Shown here one piece after another: positions 14,443 through 20,246 of a DNA stretch of 21,148 nt. Made by a program: the position numbers and the translations under genes. How positions within the stretch are numbered: the first letter of the stretch is position 1; the number at the start of each line of letters is the position of its first letter. Location of the stretch: positions 1 through 21,148 of the IMG/VR virus record IMGVR_UViG_3300038716_000043; one strand, given 5' to 3'. Under the pieces are notes generated by a model. The model worked only from the letters and a program-made list of their open reading frames with translations, ran no database searches and had not been told where the DNA came from. The DNA comes from a virus.

Positions 14443-14452
14443 AAAAAACCCC
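14361..14452. repeat. Two near-identical 15-nt direct repeats
   Basis: GACTACAAGAAACCC at 14361-14375 and GACTACAAAAAACCC at 14437-14451 differ at one base and start 76 nt apart. The right copy covers the T-run and stem base of the intrinsic terminator. The left copy lies in the presumed late promoter region. They may be protein-binding sites or a relic of duplication. Confidence 0.6.
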
Positions 14453-14464
14453 TCGTTTGAGGGG
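14443..14464 (-). terminator. Strong intrinsic terminator
   Basis: Minus-strand RNA forms CCCCTC-AAAC-GAGGGG, a perfect 6-bp GC-rich stem with a 4-nt loop, directly followed by TTTTTT. It lies 39 nt after the stop of the 73-residue gene and separates the early genes from the packaging operon. Confidence 0.88.
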
Positions 14465-14502
14465 CTTTCTGCACTTAACTGATATAGAGGTAGTATAATC
14501 AA

Positions 14503-14724
14503 TTAAACATTTTCATAAATATCAATTAATTTTTCTAATTGATTTTCACTCAAATTTCTATATTCTACACATTCTTTTTTTACTTTTCCATTTGGCATAG
14601 ATAATGGTACAAAATAAGTTTCTCCACCATTTCCATCATTCCATATTGAACCATATTGAGTTTTTGCTTCATAACCTAACCCTCTATTAGTTTCAAAATA
14701 TCTTACATTTTTTACTTTAATCAT
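14503..14724 (-). CDS. 73-residue protein of an independent transcription unit
   Basis: The protein starts at the Met of MIKVKNVRYFETNRGLGYEA, with GGAG 7 nt before the ATG; nine more codons upstream are open but lack a binding site. It begins with a run of beta strands rich in Tyr and Gly (YGSIWNDGNGGETYFVPL) and ends with a helix (LSENQLEKLIDIYENV). It has no membrane segment and one Cys. The family is not recognised. It has its own consensus promoter (14755-14783) and terminator (14443-14464), unlike every other gene here. That is the arrangement of a moron or a separately timed early gene such as a host-takeover or anti-defence factor, but the function is unknown. Confidence 0.75.
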   Translation of the reverse strand: MIKVKNVRYFETNRGLGYEAKTQYGSIWNDGNGGETYFVPLSMPNGKVKKECVEYRNLSENQLEKLIDIYENV

Positions 14725-14754
14725 TTTAATCTCCATTTGTTTAATTAACACTAT

Positions 14755-14783
14755 AGTATATGGAGTTCTAAAACCAATGTCAA
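14755..14783 (-). promoter_or_regulatory. Consensus sigma-70 promoter
   Basis: On the minus strand TTGACA (14783-14778) is followed by exactly 17 nt and TATACT (14760-14755). The -35 box is a perfect match and the -10 box has five of six consensus bases. Transcription should start near 14748, leaving about a 25-nt leader to the ATG at 14724. It lies in a 73-nt gap between genes and points at the 73-residue gene. Confidence 0.85.
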
Positions 14784-14797
14784 TACTTTTTTTAAAA

Positions 14798-15100
14798 TTA
14801 TTTTCTACGAAGTAAATGCTTAATTATGGTGGCTTGTTTAGATAGTTTTTTGATGGCTCGGTTATAGTAAGTCTTACAAGCCGATTCTGATATTCTCATG
14901 TTAAATGCTATGTCTGCAAAAGGTTTTTTGTATATACTTCTGTCATAGAAAGTTTGATATTCTTGGTCAGTCAATTCTCTACCTGCTACTACTCCAGTTA
15001 GTACATATTTGAGTTCTTGTAGCATTTTAGCTTGTTCTTGCTCTACTTCATCTATTAAATCCTGATAACTTCTTGCTGTGTTTTCGATATTGTTTTTCAT
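14798..15100 (-). CDS. Sigma-region-4/RinA-ArpU-like helix-turn-helix protein
   Basis: 100 residues starting with ATG at 15100, overlapping the methyltransferase stop (ATGA). The first 40 residues are helical with IDEVEQEQAKMLQEL. Residues about 57-88 (KKPFADIAFNMRISESACK, then a basic helix with YYNRAIKKL) look like a sigma-70 region 4 or LuxR-type helix-turn-helix. Phages often encode such small proteins (RinA, ArpU types) just before the terminase genes to switch on late transcription. That matches its place as the last early gene before the packaging genes. The alternative is a terminase small subunit with a similar fold. Confidence 0.65.
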   Translation of the reverse strand: MKNNIENTARSYQDLIDEVEQEQAKMLQELKYVLTGVVAGRELTDQEYQTFYDRSIYKKPFADIAFNMRISESACKTYYNRAIKKLSKQATIIKHLLRRK

Positions 15101-15873
15101 GTTGTATTTAACCTTTTATTAGCAAATTCTACATATTGTTTATCTATATCACAGCCAAAATAATCTAATCCCATTTCTTTTGCTGCTATAAATGATGTTC
15201 CAGTTCCTGCAAAACAATCAAATAATATTCCTTTTTCTAATCCTGATAATTGTATGCACTTTTTTACAAGATTTTTAGGAAATACTGCTATATGCCCACC
15301 TTTTATTTTGTCATTACTGATTTTACCACTTCCTACTGTTTCATAAGGTATATGCCAAGTGTTTACTGTTGGTCGCCACAATCCAATGTTATATCTCTTT
15401 TTATTTTCTTTTATATGCTTCGGTTGATAACCAACACCACTTTTTTCTTGTGATATTTTTGTATTTCCATTTTTAGTAAGATGAAATACAAATTCCCAAC
15501 CATTTGGTAAATATTTTTCACTACGAAATGATGTACCTTGACCTCTTATGTGTTTATCTATTTCTATTTGTTTATTCCATATTATAGTGTTTTGTATTTT
15601 CCAGTCTAATCTTGAAACAAGATTATAACACCATAAAGGGTTTTTTCTTGATGGTTGCAAGTTTAAAAATAAATGTCCACGACTTTTTAACTTTTTACAA
15701 ACTGTGTTCCATACTTCTACTTGCCAATCTATAAAGTTAATTTTATTGTCATTATAGGTATTATACTTCCTATTTATGTTATAAGGTGGACTGCTTACTA
15801 CAATGTCAAAAGTATTGTCTTTTACACCACTCATAACTTCTAAACTATCTCCACACAGTATTTTATTTTTCAA
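15097..15873 (-). CDS. DNA amino-methyltransferase (N4-cytosine or N6-adenine), copy 2
   Basis: 258 residues. Motif IV SSPPYN lies near residues 28-33, and the AdoMet-binding motif I FDCFAGTGTS near 218-227, so the order is beta-class (catalytic motif first). It transfers a methyl group from AdoMet to the amino group of A or C in DNA; the target cannot be read from sequence. The start is TTG at 15873, overlapping the stop of the neighbouring methyltransferase (TTGA); no later Met fits the conserved MKNKILCGDSLEVM start. The same MKNKIL-GD-LEVM start occurs in the neighbour, so the pair looks duplicated. It lacks a paired restriction enzyme and probably protects phage DNA. Confidence 0.88.
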   Translation of the reverse strand: MKNKILCGDSLEVMSGVKDNTFDIVVSSPPYNINRKYNTYNDNKINFIDWQVEVWNTVCKKLKSRGHLFLNLQPSRKNPLWCYNLVSRLDWKIQNTIIWNKQIEIDKHIRGQGTSFRSEKYLPNGWEFVFHLTKNGNTKISQEKSGVGYQPKHIKENKKRYNIGLWRPTVNTWHIPYETVGSGKISNDKIKGGHIAVFPKNLVKKCIQLSGLEKGILFDCFAGTGTSFIAAKEMGLDYFGCDIDKQYVEFANKRLNTT

Positions 15874-16589
15874 AATAGCTTTCCTTGCATAGTGGCATTT
15901 TTAATTCTTTTTTTTGCAAGTTCATGGTAATTTTCATTTAATTCTATACCAATGAAGTTTAAACCAAAACGATTTGATACTACACCAGTAGTTCCACTAC
16001 CCATGAAGTTATCTAAAACTACATCACCTTTTTTTGATGCTACTTTTAATATTCTTTCAACAAGTTTTTCAGGCATTTGTGTTGGGTGTATTCTTCCCTC
16101 TTTTTTTGTAATGTTATGTGGAACATACCAAACACTTGAAAGTGGGTCATCTATGCCACAATCATCATTTAAATAAATGTCATTACCTTTAGATAAATGA
16201 TAAATAATTTCATAATCTAAATGGAATCTTGATTTTGTAGAATCAAAAGAACCTGCATATTTCCAAATAATAAAAGATTTAAAATTTAACTTTTTAAATC
16301 CTTCTGTAAATTCTATCCAATGTGGAGTAGATAACATCTTATTAAATGTTTTAGATTTAATATTAAAAAATATTTGTCCATTTGGTTTTAATACTCTTTC
16401 ATAGTCTAAAAAAACTTGTTCTAAAAATTCTGAATATAATTTTAAAAATAAAATATCTTTTTTTTGTGCAGCATATCCTGCACCATGTATATCTTCATAA
16501 GGTGGAGAAGTAATAATTAAATCAACTGAATTATTGTTTAATTCTTTCATAACTTCTAAACAATCGCCTTGTAGTATTTTATTTTTCAT
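15870..16589 (-). CDS. DNA amino-methyltransferase (N4-cytosine or N6-adenine), copy 1
   Basis: 239 residues starting with ATG at 16589 (MKNKILQGDCLEVMKELN). The frame is open further to a TTG at 16613, but the paralogue next to it begins at the same Met. Motif IV TSPPYED is near 28-34, and motif I LDNFMGSGTTG near 193-203, the beta-class order. RIHPTQMPEKLVERIL before motif I is a hallmark of this group, and contacts AdoMet. It modifies phage DNA together with its neighbour, probably at a different sequence, since the central regions differ. The start has only a weak AAAAG upstream and may rely on coupling to a short frame ending TGA over the ATG. Confidence 0.9.
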   Translation of the reverse strand: MKNKILQGDCLEVMKELNNNSVDLIITSPPYEDIHGAGYAAQKKDILFLKLYSEFLEQVFLDYERVLKPNGQIFFNIKSKTFNKMLSTPHWIEFTEGFKKLNFKSFIIWKYAGSFDSTKSRFHLDYEIIYHLSKGNDIYLNDDCGIDDPLSSVWYVPHNITKKEGRIHPTQMPEKLVERILKVASKKGDVVLDNFMGSGTTGVVSNRFGLNFIGIELNENYHELAKKRIKNATMQGKLF

Positions 16590-16658
16590 AATTCTTTTGG
16601 GATAAGCTGCCAAGCCATGTGATGTAGGGTAAGATTTCCTTTCTAAGTTTCATCACAA

Positions 16659-16862
16659 CTATCCCAAACCTTCATAGCCATGTTTTTTGGCTTTGGTTAT
16701 AATATCTTTTACTGATACAAACATTTTTAATCTATGGCAATACAACTGCATAGACTCTTGTAGGTTTGGCTGTATATCTCCGATTGCACTTACATATTCT
16801 ATTTCATATAAATTATTTACTTTACAATATACTAAAATTGAGTTGAGTTCTTTTACTGTCAT
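16659..16862 (-). CDS. Hypothetical small protein (67 residues)
   Basis: Starts with ATG at 16862 directly after the TAA of the previous gene and ends YEGLG. It is mixed alpha/beta, begins MTVKELNSILVYCKVNNLYE, and has a C-terminal segment SVKDIITKAKKHGYEG that looks like a helix with a basic face. It has two Cys and no membrane segment. I recognise no family. Adjacent genes suggest involvement in DNA modification or replication, but nothing in the protein shows it. Confidence 0.6.
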   Translation of the reverse strand: MTVKELNSILVYCKVNNLYEIEYVSAIGDIQPNLQESMQLYCHRLKMFVSVKDIITKAKKHGYEGLG

Positions 16863-17222
16863 TTAAAAGTCCTCTTGCAATTCAGGAAAGTGTTGGTCTA
16901 ATCCTTTTCTTTTAAGTCGTTCAATGATTCTTTTGTGTGTGGATACATTTTCTTTTAGTTCTTTGTATTGAAACTTAATCCATTCTTTCAATAAATATTG
17001 TGAATCATCTACTTGTATCATACCCATTTTTTCTTTTATTATTTCAGGTAATTGTCCATCGTAACCATTACAATAAAATCCAATGGCTTCATCGTCTTTT
17101 TCCCAAAAGCCATCATGGGTGCAGCTTGTGCTTATATAATACCATAATACTTTTTCTTGTGCAGTTAGTTTTCTAAACCAACTCTTATTGTTTATATCTG
17201 CATCTAAAAATCTTTTTCTCAT
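16863..17222 (-). CDS. Possible replication-initiation or replisome-organiser-like protein
   Basis: 119 residues starting with ATG at 17222 after AGGAG. It starts MRKRFLDADINNKSWFRKLT, then EKVLWYYISTSCTHDGFW with EKDDEAIGFY. Phage replisome organisers and winged-helix replication proteins open in a similar way ("fixed size, L..E.K.LW.YL...CD..G"), with the following helices reading a DNA sequence. The C-terminal part is charged helix (KELKENVSTHKRIIERLKRK). No helicase domain is joined. The call is inference from this N-terminal pattern and the neighbouring DNA genes. Confidence 0.5.
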   Translation of the reverse strand: MRKRFLDADINNKSWFRKLTAQEKVLWYYISTSCTHDGFWEKDDEAIGFYCNGYDGQLPEIIKEKMGMIQVDDSQYLLKEWIKFQYKELKENVSTHKRIIERLKRKGLDQHFPELQEDF

Positions 17223-17235
17223 CTTTTATTCTCCT

Positions 17236-17835
17236 TTATCCCCATTGATTAACCATAGCTTTTGCAATACCTTCCCAAAACCTACTTCTTATCTTTCCAT
17301 GATTGCCTTTCCAACCTGCACCACTATTAAACCATTTAGCAGTATATGTTGGTTCATATTCATCTAATATATTTGTTGGTTTTAGCTTAGGTAAATTTTT
17401 TAACCACAATCTTGTATTTTTACTAAATGGATGTCCATATTCATAAGGTTGTACTGTTTGTGTATGTTTAGGCATTTCAAATATTCTTGCCGATATTGGA
17501 TTTTCTACACATATTTTTTCAATAGGTGCATTATATAAATCCATAAAGAATTTTTTACCTTCTAATCCTTTTTTATATCTTTCTTTATCAAGTTTTTTAT
17601 TAGGATATAACCATCTCATTCCAGCAACACTTAAATATGTGCAAGGTGGGTGTGCTATCATCATATCCCAATCATCGTTTAGAATATCCATAACATCGCC
17701 TTCATGATGTCTATCTGATTTTGTGTAATATTCACTTTCGCATGGAAGTATATCGCAGCTTATAGCATCATGTCCTTTTTTAAGAAACTCATCTCGAACA
17801 ATACCACTATATTCACAAGCTACTAATATTTTCAT
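17236..17835 (-). CDS. C5-cytosine methyltransferase-like protein, short form
   Basis: 199 residues starting with ATG at 17835, overlapping the exonuclease stop (ATGA). It has an N-terminal AdoMet-binding-like start (ILVACEYSGIVRDEF, motif I region), GDVMDI, motif IV AHPPCTYLS with the would-be catalytic Cys near residue 63, and the ENP of motif VI near 111-113. Full C5 methyltransferases are above 300 residues and carry a target-recognition domain and motifs IX-X. Here the chain ends SRFWEGIAKAMVNQWG after a short tail, so target recognition is reduced. Similar short proteins are common in phages. Activity is plausible but not certain. Confidence 0.72.
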   Translation of the reverse strand: MKILVACEYSGIVRDEFLKKGHDAISCDILPCESEYYTKSDRHHEGDVMDILNDDWDMMIAHPPCTYLSVAGMRWLYPNKKLDKERYKKGLEGKKFFMDLYNAPIEKICVENPISARIFEMPKHTQTVQPYEYGHPFSKNTRLWLKNLPKLKPTNILDEYEPTYTAKWFNSGAGWKGNHGKIRSRFWEGIAKAMVNQWG

Positions 17836-18464
17836 CTTTTATTCTCCTGAATTTTTAGTAATAACTTAAACATCTTCCATCCCCAGTTCAAGTCTTTAAT
17901 CTTGTAATGATGTTCCTCATAGACTCCTTTTTCATCTTTATCTAGTTTTAAAAGGATTGCACCTCTTATATCATAGCCAAGATTTTCTTGTATAAGTTGT
18001 CTATATGCACCTAATTGAATTAAAAATTCATCATACACAGCATTAGATGTTTTCCAATCACAAATAACAAACTTTCCATTAACAAAACATAAAGCATCAA
18101 AAGTTCCACCAAATTGATATTTTTCTGATACTAATTTCATTTCGGTTTTATCAAACTCTACATCGTTATCAACAAACCATTGATAAAATCCATAATAAGC
18201 ATTCTTGGCTTGTGATATTTCTTTAGGTGTATATCCATCTAAATTGACTGCACCACCTTTGATAAATTCTTCTATCATAATGTGTGCAAGTGTACCGATT
18301 CTTCCTGCTTCTTTCAAAAGTTGCATAGAATCTTCTCCATTTAAACAATGCTTCCTTGTCCACATTAAAAGTGGTTGCTTATTCCACCCTAAGTTTCCAT
18401 TAATAATGGTAGTAACACTTTTCAATCTCTTTTTTTTCTTATTCCTATAAATTGTATGTGCCAT
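17832..18464 (-). CDS. PD-(D/E)XK exonuclease, RecB/Cas4-like
   Basis: 210 residues starting with ATG at 18464, overlapping the previous stop (TAATG). Motifs of the RecB-type nuclease family are in order: GTLAH with His61, GGTFDALCF with Asp123, VICDWKTS with Asp136 and Lys138, and QLGAYRQL with Gln150 and Tyr154. There is no Cys cluster, so it lacks the iron-sulphur site of Cas4/AddB. Phage members act in recombination or end processing, often with an SSB or annealing protein, and an SSB-like gene lies upstream at 20246-20857. The last codons contain the ribosome binding site of the methyltransferase gene. Confidence 0.85.
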   Translation of the reverse strand: MAHTIYRNKKKKRLKSVTTIINGNLGWNKQPLLMWTRKHCLNGEDSMQLLKEAGRIGTLAHIMIEEFIKGGAVNLDGYTPKEISQAKNAYYGFYQWFVDNDVEFDKTEMKLVSEKYQFGGTFDALCFVNGKFVICDWKTSNAVYDEFLIQLGAYRQLIQENLGYDIRGAILLKLDKDEKGVYEEHHYKIKDLNWGWKMFKLLLKIQENKR

Positions 18465-18706
18465 TATTGTACCTCACCATAAAATTCAGTATTCTCATAG
18501 CATTTACTACACATAGCCATAGCTTCTATATTTTTACCTTCTCCAGTAATATGTATATGTCCTACTGCTTCCCAACCACAACAATCAGATAAATATATTA
18601 TATCCTGATATTCTTCTACATCTAAATTATGTACTTCTTTATATAGTCTTGGAAATAATTTTAAACACCCAATTAATACAGCTATTGTTAATATTAAATC
18701 AATCAT
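18464..18706 (-). CDS. Membrane-anchored small zinc-finger-like protein
   Basis: 80 residues starting with ATG at 18706 after AGGAG. The first ~16 residues (MIDLILTIAVLIGCLKLF) form a membrane anchor. The rest is soluble, with DCCGWEAVGHIHITGEGK and later MCSKCYENTEF: a Cys-Cys pair and a CxxC that can bind one zinc ion. Similar CCG...CxxC peptides occur in many phages without known function. The anchor is unusual. It lies directly before the exonuclease, translationally coupled. Confidence 0.65.
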   Translation of the reverse strand: MIDLILTIAVLIGCLKLFPRLYKEVHNLDVEEYQDIIYLSDCCGWEAVGHIHITGEGKNIEAMAMCSKCYENTEFYGEVQ

Positions 18707-18720
18707 TTTTTTCTCCTTTT

Positions 18721-18888
18721 TTAATTTTTATCATGTTTGTTTAAGAACTTTCTGATTTTACTTTCTAATTCTTTTGATTCTTTGCTAATGAATTTATTTA
18801 ATTTGAATGGGTGTTTAAATACTCTGCCTCGTATTCTACCATTACTATCAACATATTTTATTTCTAATATTTCAACATATTCTCTCAT
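18721..18888 (-). CDS. Small basic protein (55 residues), unknown
   Basis: The frame starts with ATG at 18888, with AGGAG 7 nt upstream, and overlaps the stop of the preceding gene (ATGA). It begins MREYVEILEIKYVDSNGRIR and ends in a basic helix (KELESKIRKFLNKHDKN). The predicted layout is a beta-hairpin followed by a helix. The good ribosome binding site and the coupling show it is translated. The family is not recognised. Confidence 0.7.
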   Translation of the reverse strand: MREYVEILEIKYVDSNGRIRGRVFKHPFKLNKFISKESKELESKIRKFLNKHDKN

Positions 18889-19202
18889 TTTTTTCTCCTT
18901 TTATAAATTCCTTTTCCTCTTGGTCTTGTTTCATCTAAAACATTGTATTGTTCTATCCAAGTTTTATCTCTATTGTATCTTACAGTCATACTTTGAAAAA
19001 TCCACCAAGCTCTACCATGTTTTTTGTAAAATTCTTCTTCTGATTTAATTCGTTCTTTTGTGTAAGCATACAAAGGTTTTATTTTTTTCATTCGTTCTTC
19101 AAATGTACCTGCATACTTACCAAATTGTGCATAGGTAGGGTGGGATTCTTTCTTGACTTGTTTTCTTTTTTGCCAAGCTATTTCTCTTTTGTTTAATTTC
19201 AT
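18885..19202 (-). CDS. Basic protein of 105 residues, unknown
   Basis: Starts with ATG at 19202 after AAGGAGAA. It is very rich in Lys, Arg, Glu and Tyr (MKLNKREIAWQKRKQVKKES, FEERMKKIKPLYAYTKERI, RGKGIYKRRKK), all helical, with a Trp-rich middle (GRAWWIFQSM). It resembles no domain I know. Charge and place among recombination genes would fit nucleic acid binding, but this is only a guess. Confidence 0.7.
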   Translation of the reverse strand: MKLNKREIAWQKRKQVKKESHPTYAQFGKYAGTFEERMKKIKPLYAYTKERIKSEEEFYKKHGRAWWIFQSMTVRYNRDKTWIEQYNVLDETRPRGKGIYKRRKK

Positions 19203-19221
19203 TTTTTCTCCTTTTTGATTA

Positions 19222-19620
19222 TCAATCGTTATCTAATTCATCTTCACTATTTCTTAATTGTAAATCATTGATTTTTTCTTTTAATTCTTCTATTTCTGCT
19301 AACAATGATAGCCAATCAGTAAATTGCATAGTAGCATAAAACTGTGCATTCATTTTAAATACATTTACTGGTGTTTTTGCTAATGGGCAATCATCATCTA
19401 TTTGTTCCCACCATTTAGGAATCATTAGTTTCTTTTGGTCTTTCACTTCAAAGTGAAATTGATATGCAGCAGAATCAGGATTTATATCTATAATATCCCC
19501 CTTAATTGACATTCCACCTGATTGTGGAGTTCGTCTTACATTCGTTCCTAAATATCTATTAATTAATTTAGCGACTTCTCGTTCTGCTCTTTTACCTTTA
19601 GCTTGTGAATTAATCGGCAT
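19222..19620 (-). CDS. Holliday-junction-resolvase-like PD-(D/E)XK nuclease
   Basis: 132 residues starting with ATG at 19620; GGAGAAAA lies just before it inside the end of the previous gene, which it overlaps by 11 nt. Motif order is KGKRAEREVA (Glu13), RRTPQSGGMSIKGDIID (Asp42), FHFEVKDQKKL (Glu58, Lys60) and IPKWWEQ. This matches archaeal-type Hjc and phage resolvase-like proteins, which cut branched DNA for packaging or recombination. The C-terminal 40 residues are an extra coiled helix (ISLLAEIEELKEKINDL in part). The packaging/recombination role is inferred; a restriction-like nuclease is possible. Confidence 0.72.
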   Translation of the reverse strand: MPINSQAKGKRAEREVAKLINRYLGTNVRRTPQSGGMSIKGDIIDINPDSAAYQFHFEVKDQKKLMIPKWWEQIDDDCPLAKTPVNVFKMNAQFYATMQFTDWLSLLAEIEELKEKINDLQLRNSEDELDND

Positions 19621-20059
19621 TTTTCTCCATCGTGTTTGTAAGTTTTGTTAAAAATTCTATTCCCCATTTTTTTCCAATATAATATAAGAGTTCACTACAA
19701 GTGATTTTTCTTTTTAATTCTTTATATTCAGTATTAATAAATAGTTTTTTTACAATACCTGATGATATATCAATTTCTTTTTTATCTGATGGTGTGTCAT
19801 GTTCTACTACCATATATAATGCTTTATTTCCTGTGCTTTGACACCAATTTACAACAATATTTTCTAAGGCATATCTTTGACCATCTAATATGTCATTGCC
19901 TTTTCTTTTTACTTCACCGAGAATTAAATATTTACCCTTGTATTCAAAACAGAAATCTATATCTGTTGGTGAGTATTTTTTATACTGACAATTATTAAAG
20001 ACTATTAATTGTCTTGCTTGATTTTGATTTCTTATACTTCTATTGATGTGTTCTGTCAT
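19610..20059 (-). CDS. Small PD-(D/E)XK nuclease-like protein
   Basis: 149 residues if started at ATG 20059 (MTEHINRSIRNQNQ). The frame is open to a TTG at 20077, but the ATG overlaps the stop of a 26-codon frame (ATGA) and lacks its own binding site, which fits coupling. Residues 33-51 (DIDFCFEYKGKYLILGEVK) carry the catalytic pattern: Asp35, then Glu49-x-Lys51, followed by QRYALE (Gln61). The rest is alpha/beta without further domain. Size and layout resemble stand-alone PD-(D/E)XK enzymes such as VRR-type or homing nucleases. The target is unknown. Confidence 0.65.
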   Translation of the reverse strand: MTEHINRSIRNQNQARQLIVFNNCQYKKYSPTDIDFCFEYKGKYLILGEVKRKGNDILDGQRYALENIVVNWCQSTGNKALYMVVEHDTPSDKKEIDISSGIVKKLFINTEYKELKRKITCSELLYYIGKKWGIEFLTKLTNTMEKNAD

Positions 20060-20136
20060 ATCAGGAGAAAGGGACAACTACTATTCGATTGTGATATGTT
20101 AATTAAACAAAAGAGTATAAGAAGTAGCTGCCCCAT
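20056..20136 (-). CDS. 26-residue hydrophobic peptide
   Basis: Starts with ATG at 20136, with AAAGGA 6 nt upstream, and stops with TGA overlapping the next gene's ATG. It begins MGQLLLILFCLINISQ and continues Ser/Cys/Leu-rich. Membrane insertion is likely. It may be a small membrane protein or a leader that carries ribosomes to the nuclease gene, which has no other binding site. Confidence 0.4.
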   Translation of the reverse strand: MGQLLLILFCLINISQSNSSCPFLLI

Positions 20137-20144
20137 TTTTTCCT

Positions 20145-20246
20145 TTAAAGTAATATTAGCCCCACAAACATAATTCCAAATAATGAAACTGACAAGAAAA
20201 CAACTAATAGTAAAAGCATTATTATTATATTTTCGTTATTCATCAT
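20145..20246 (-). CDS. 33-residue single-span membrane peptide
   Basis: Two in-frame ATG codons at 20246 and 20243 follow the SSB-like gene stop (TAATG). After a short polar start (MMNNEN) nearly all residues are hydrophobic (IIIMLLLLVVFLSVSLFGI and on). The stop is at 20147-20145. It should insert as one helix. It is coupled to the SSB-like gene, so translation is likely. The function is unknown. Confidence 0.5.
   Translation of the reverse strand: MMNNENIIIMLLLLVVFLSVSLFGIMFVGLILL

Noticed and set aside
20060-20077. TTG start at 20077 for the small nuclease
   Set aside because: ATG at 20059 forms an ATGA overlap with the 26-codon frame. The TTG has no binding site.
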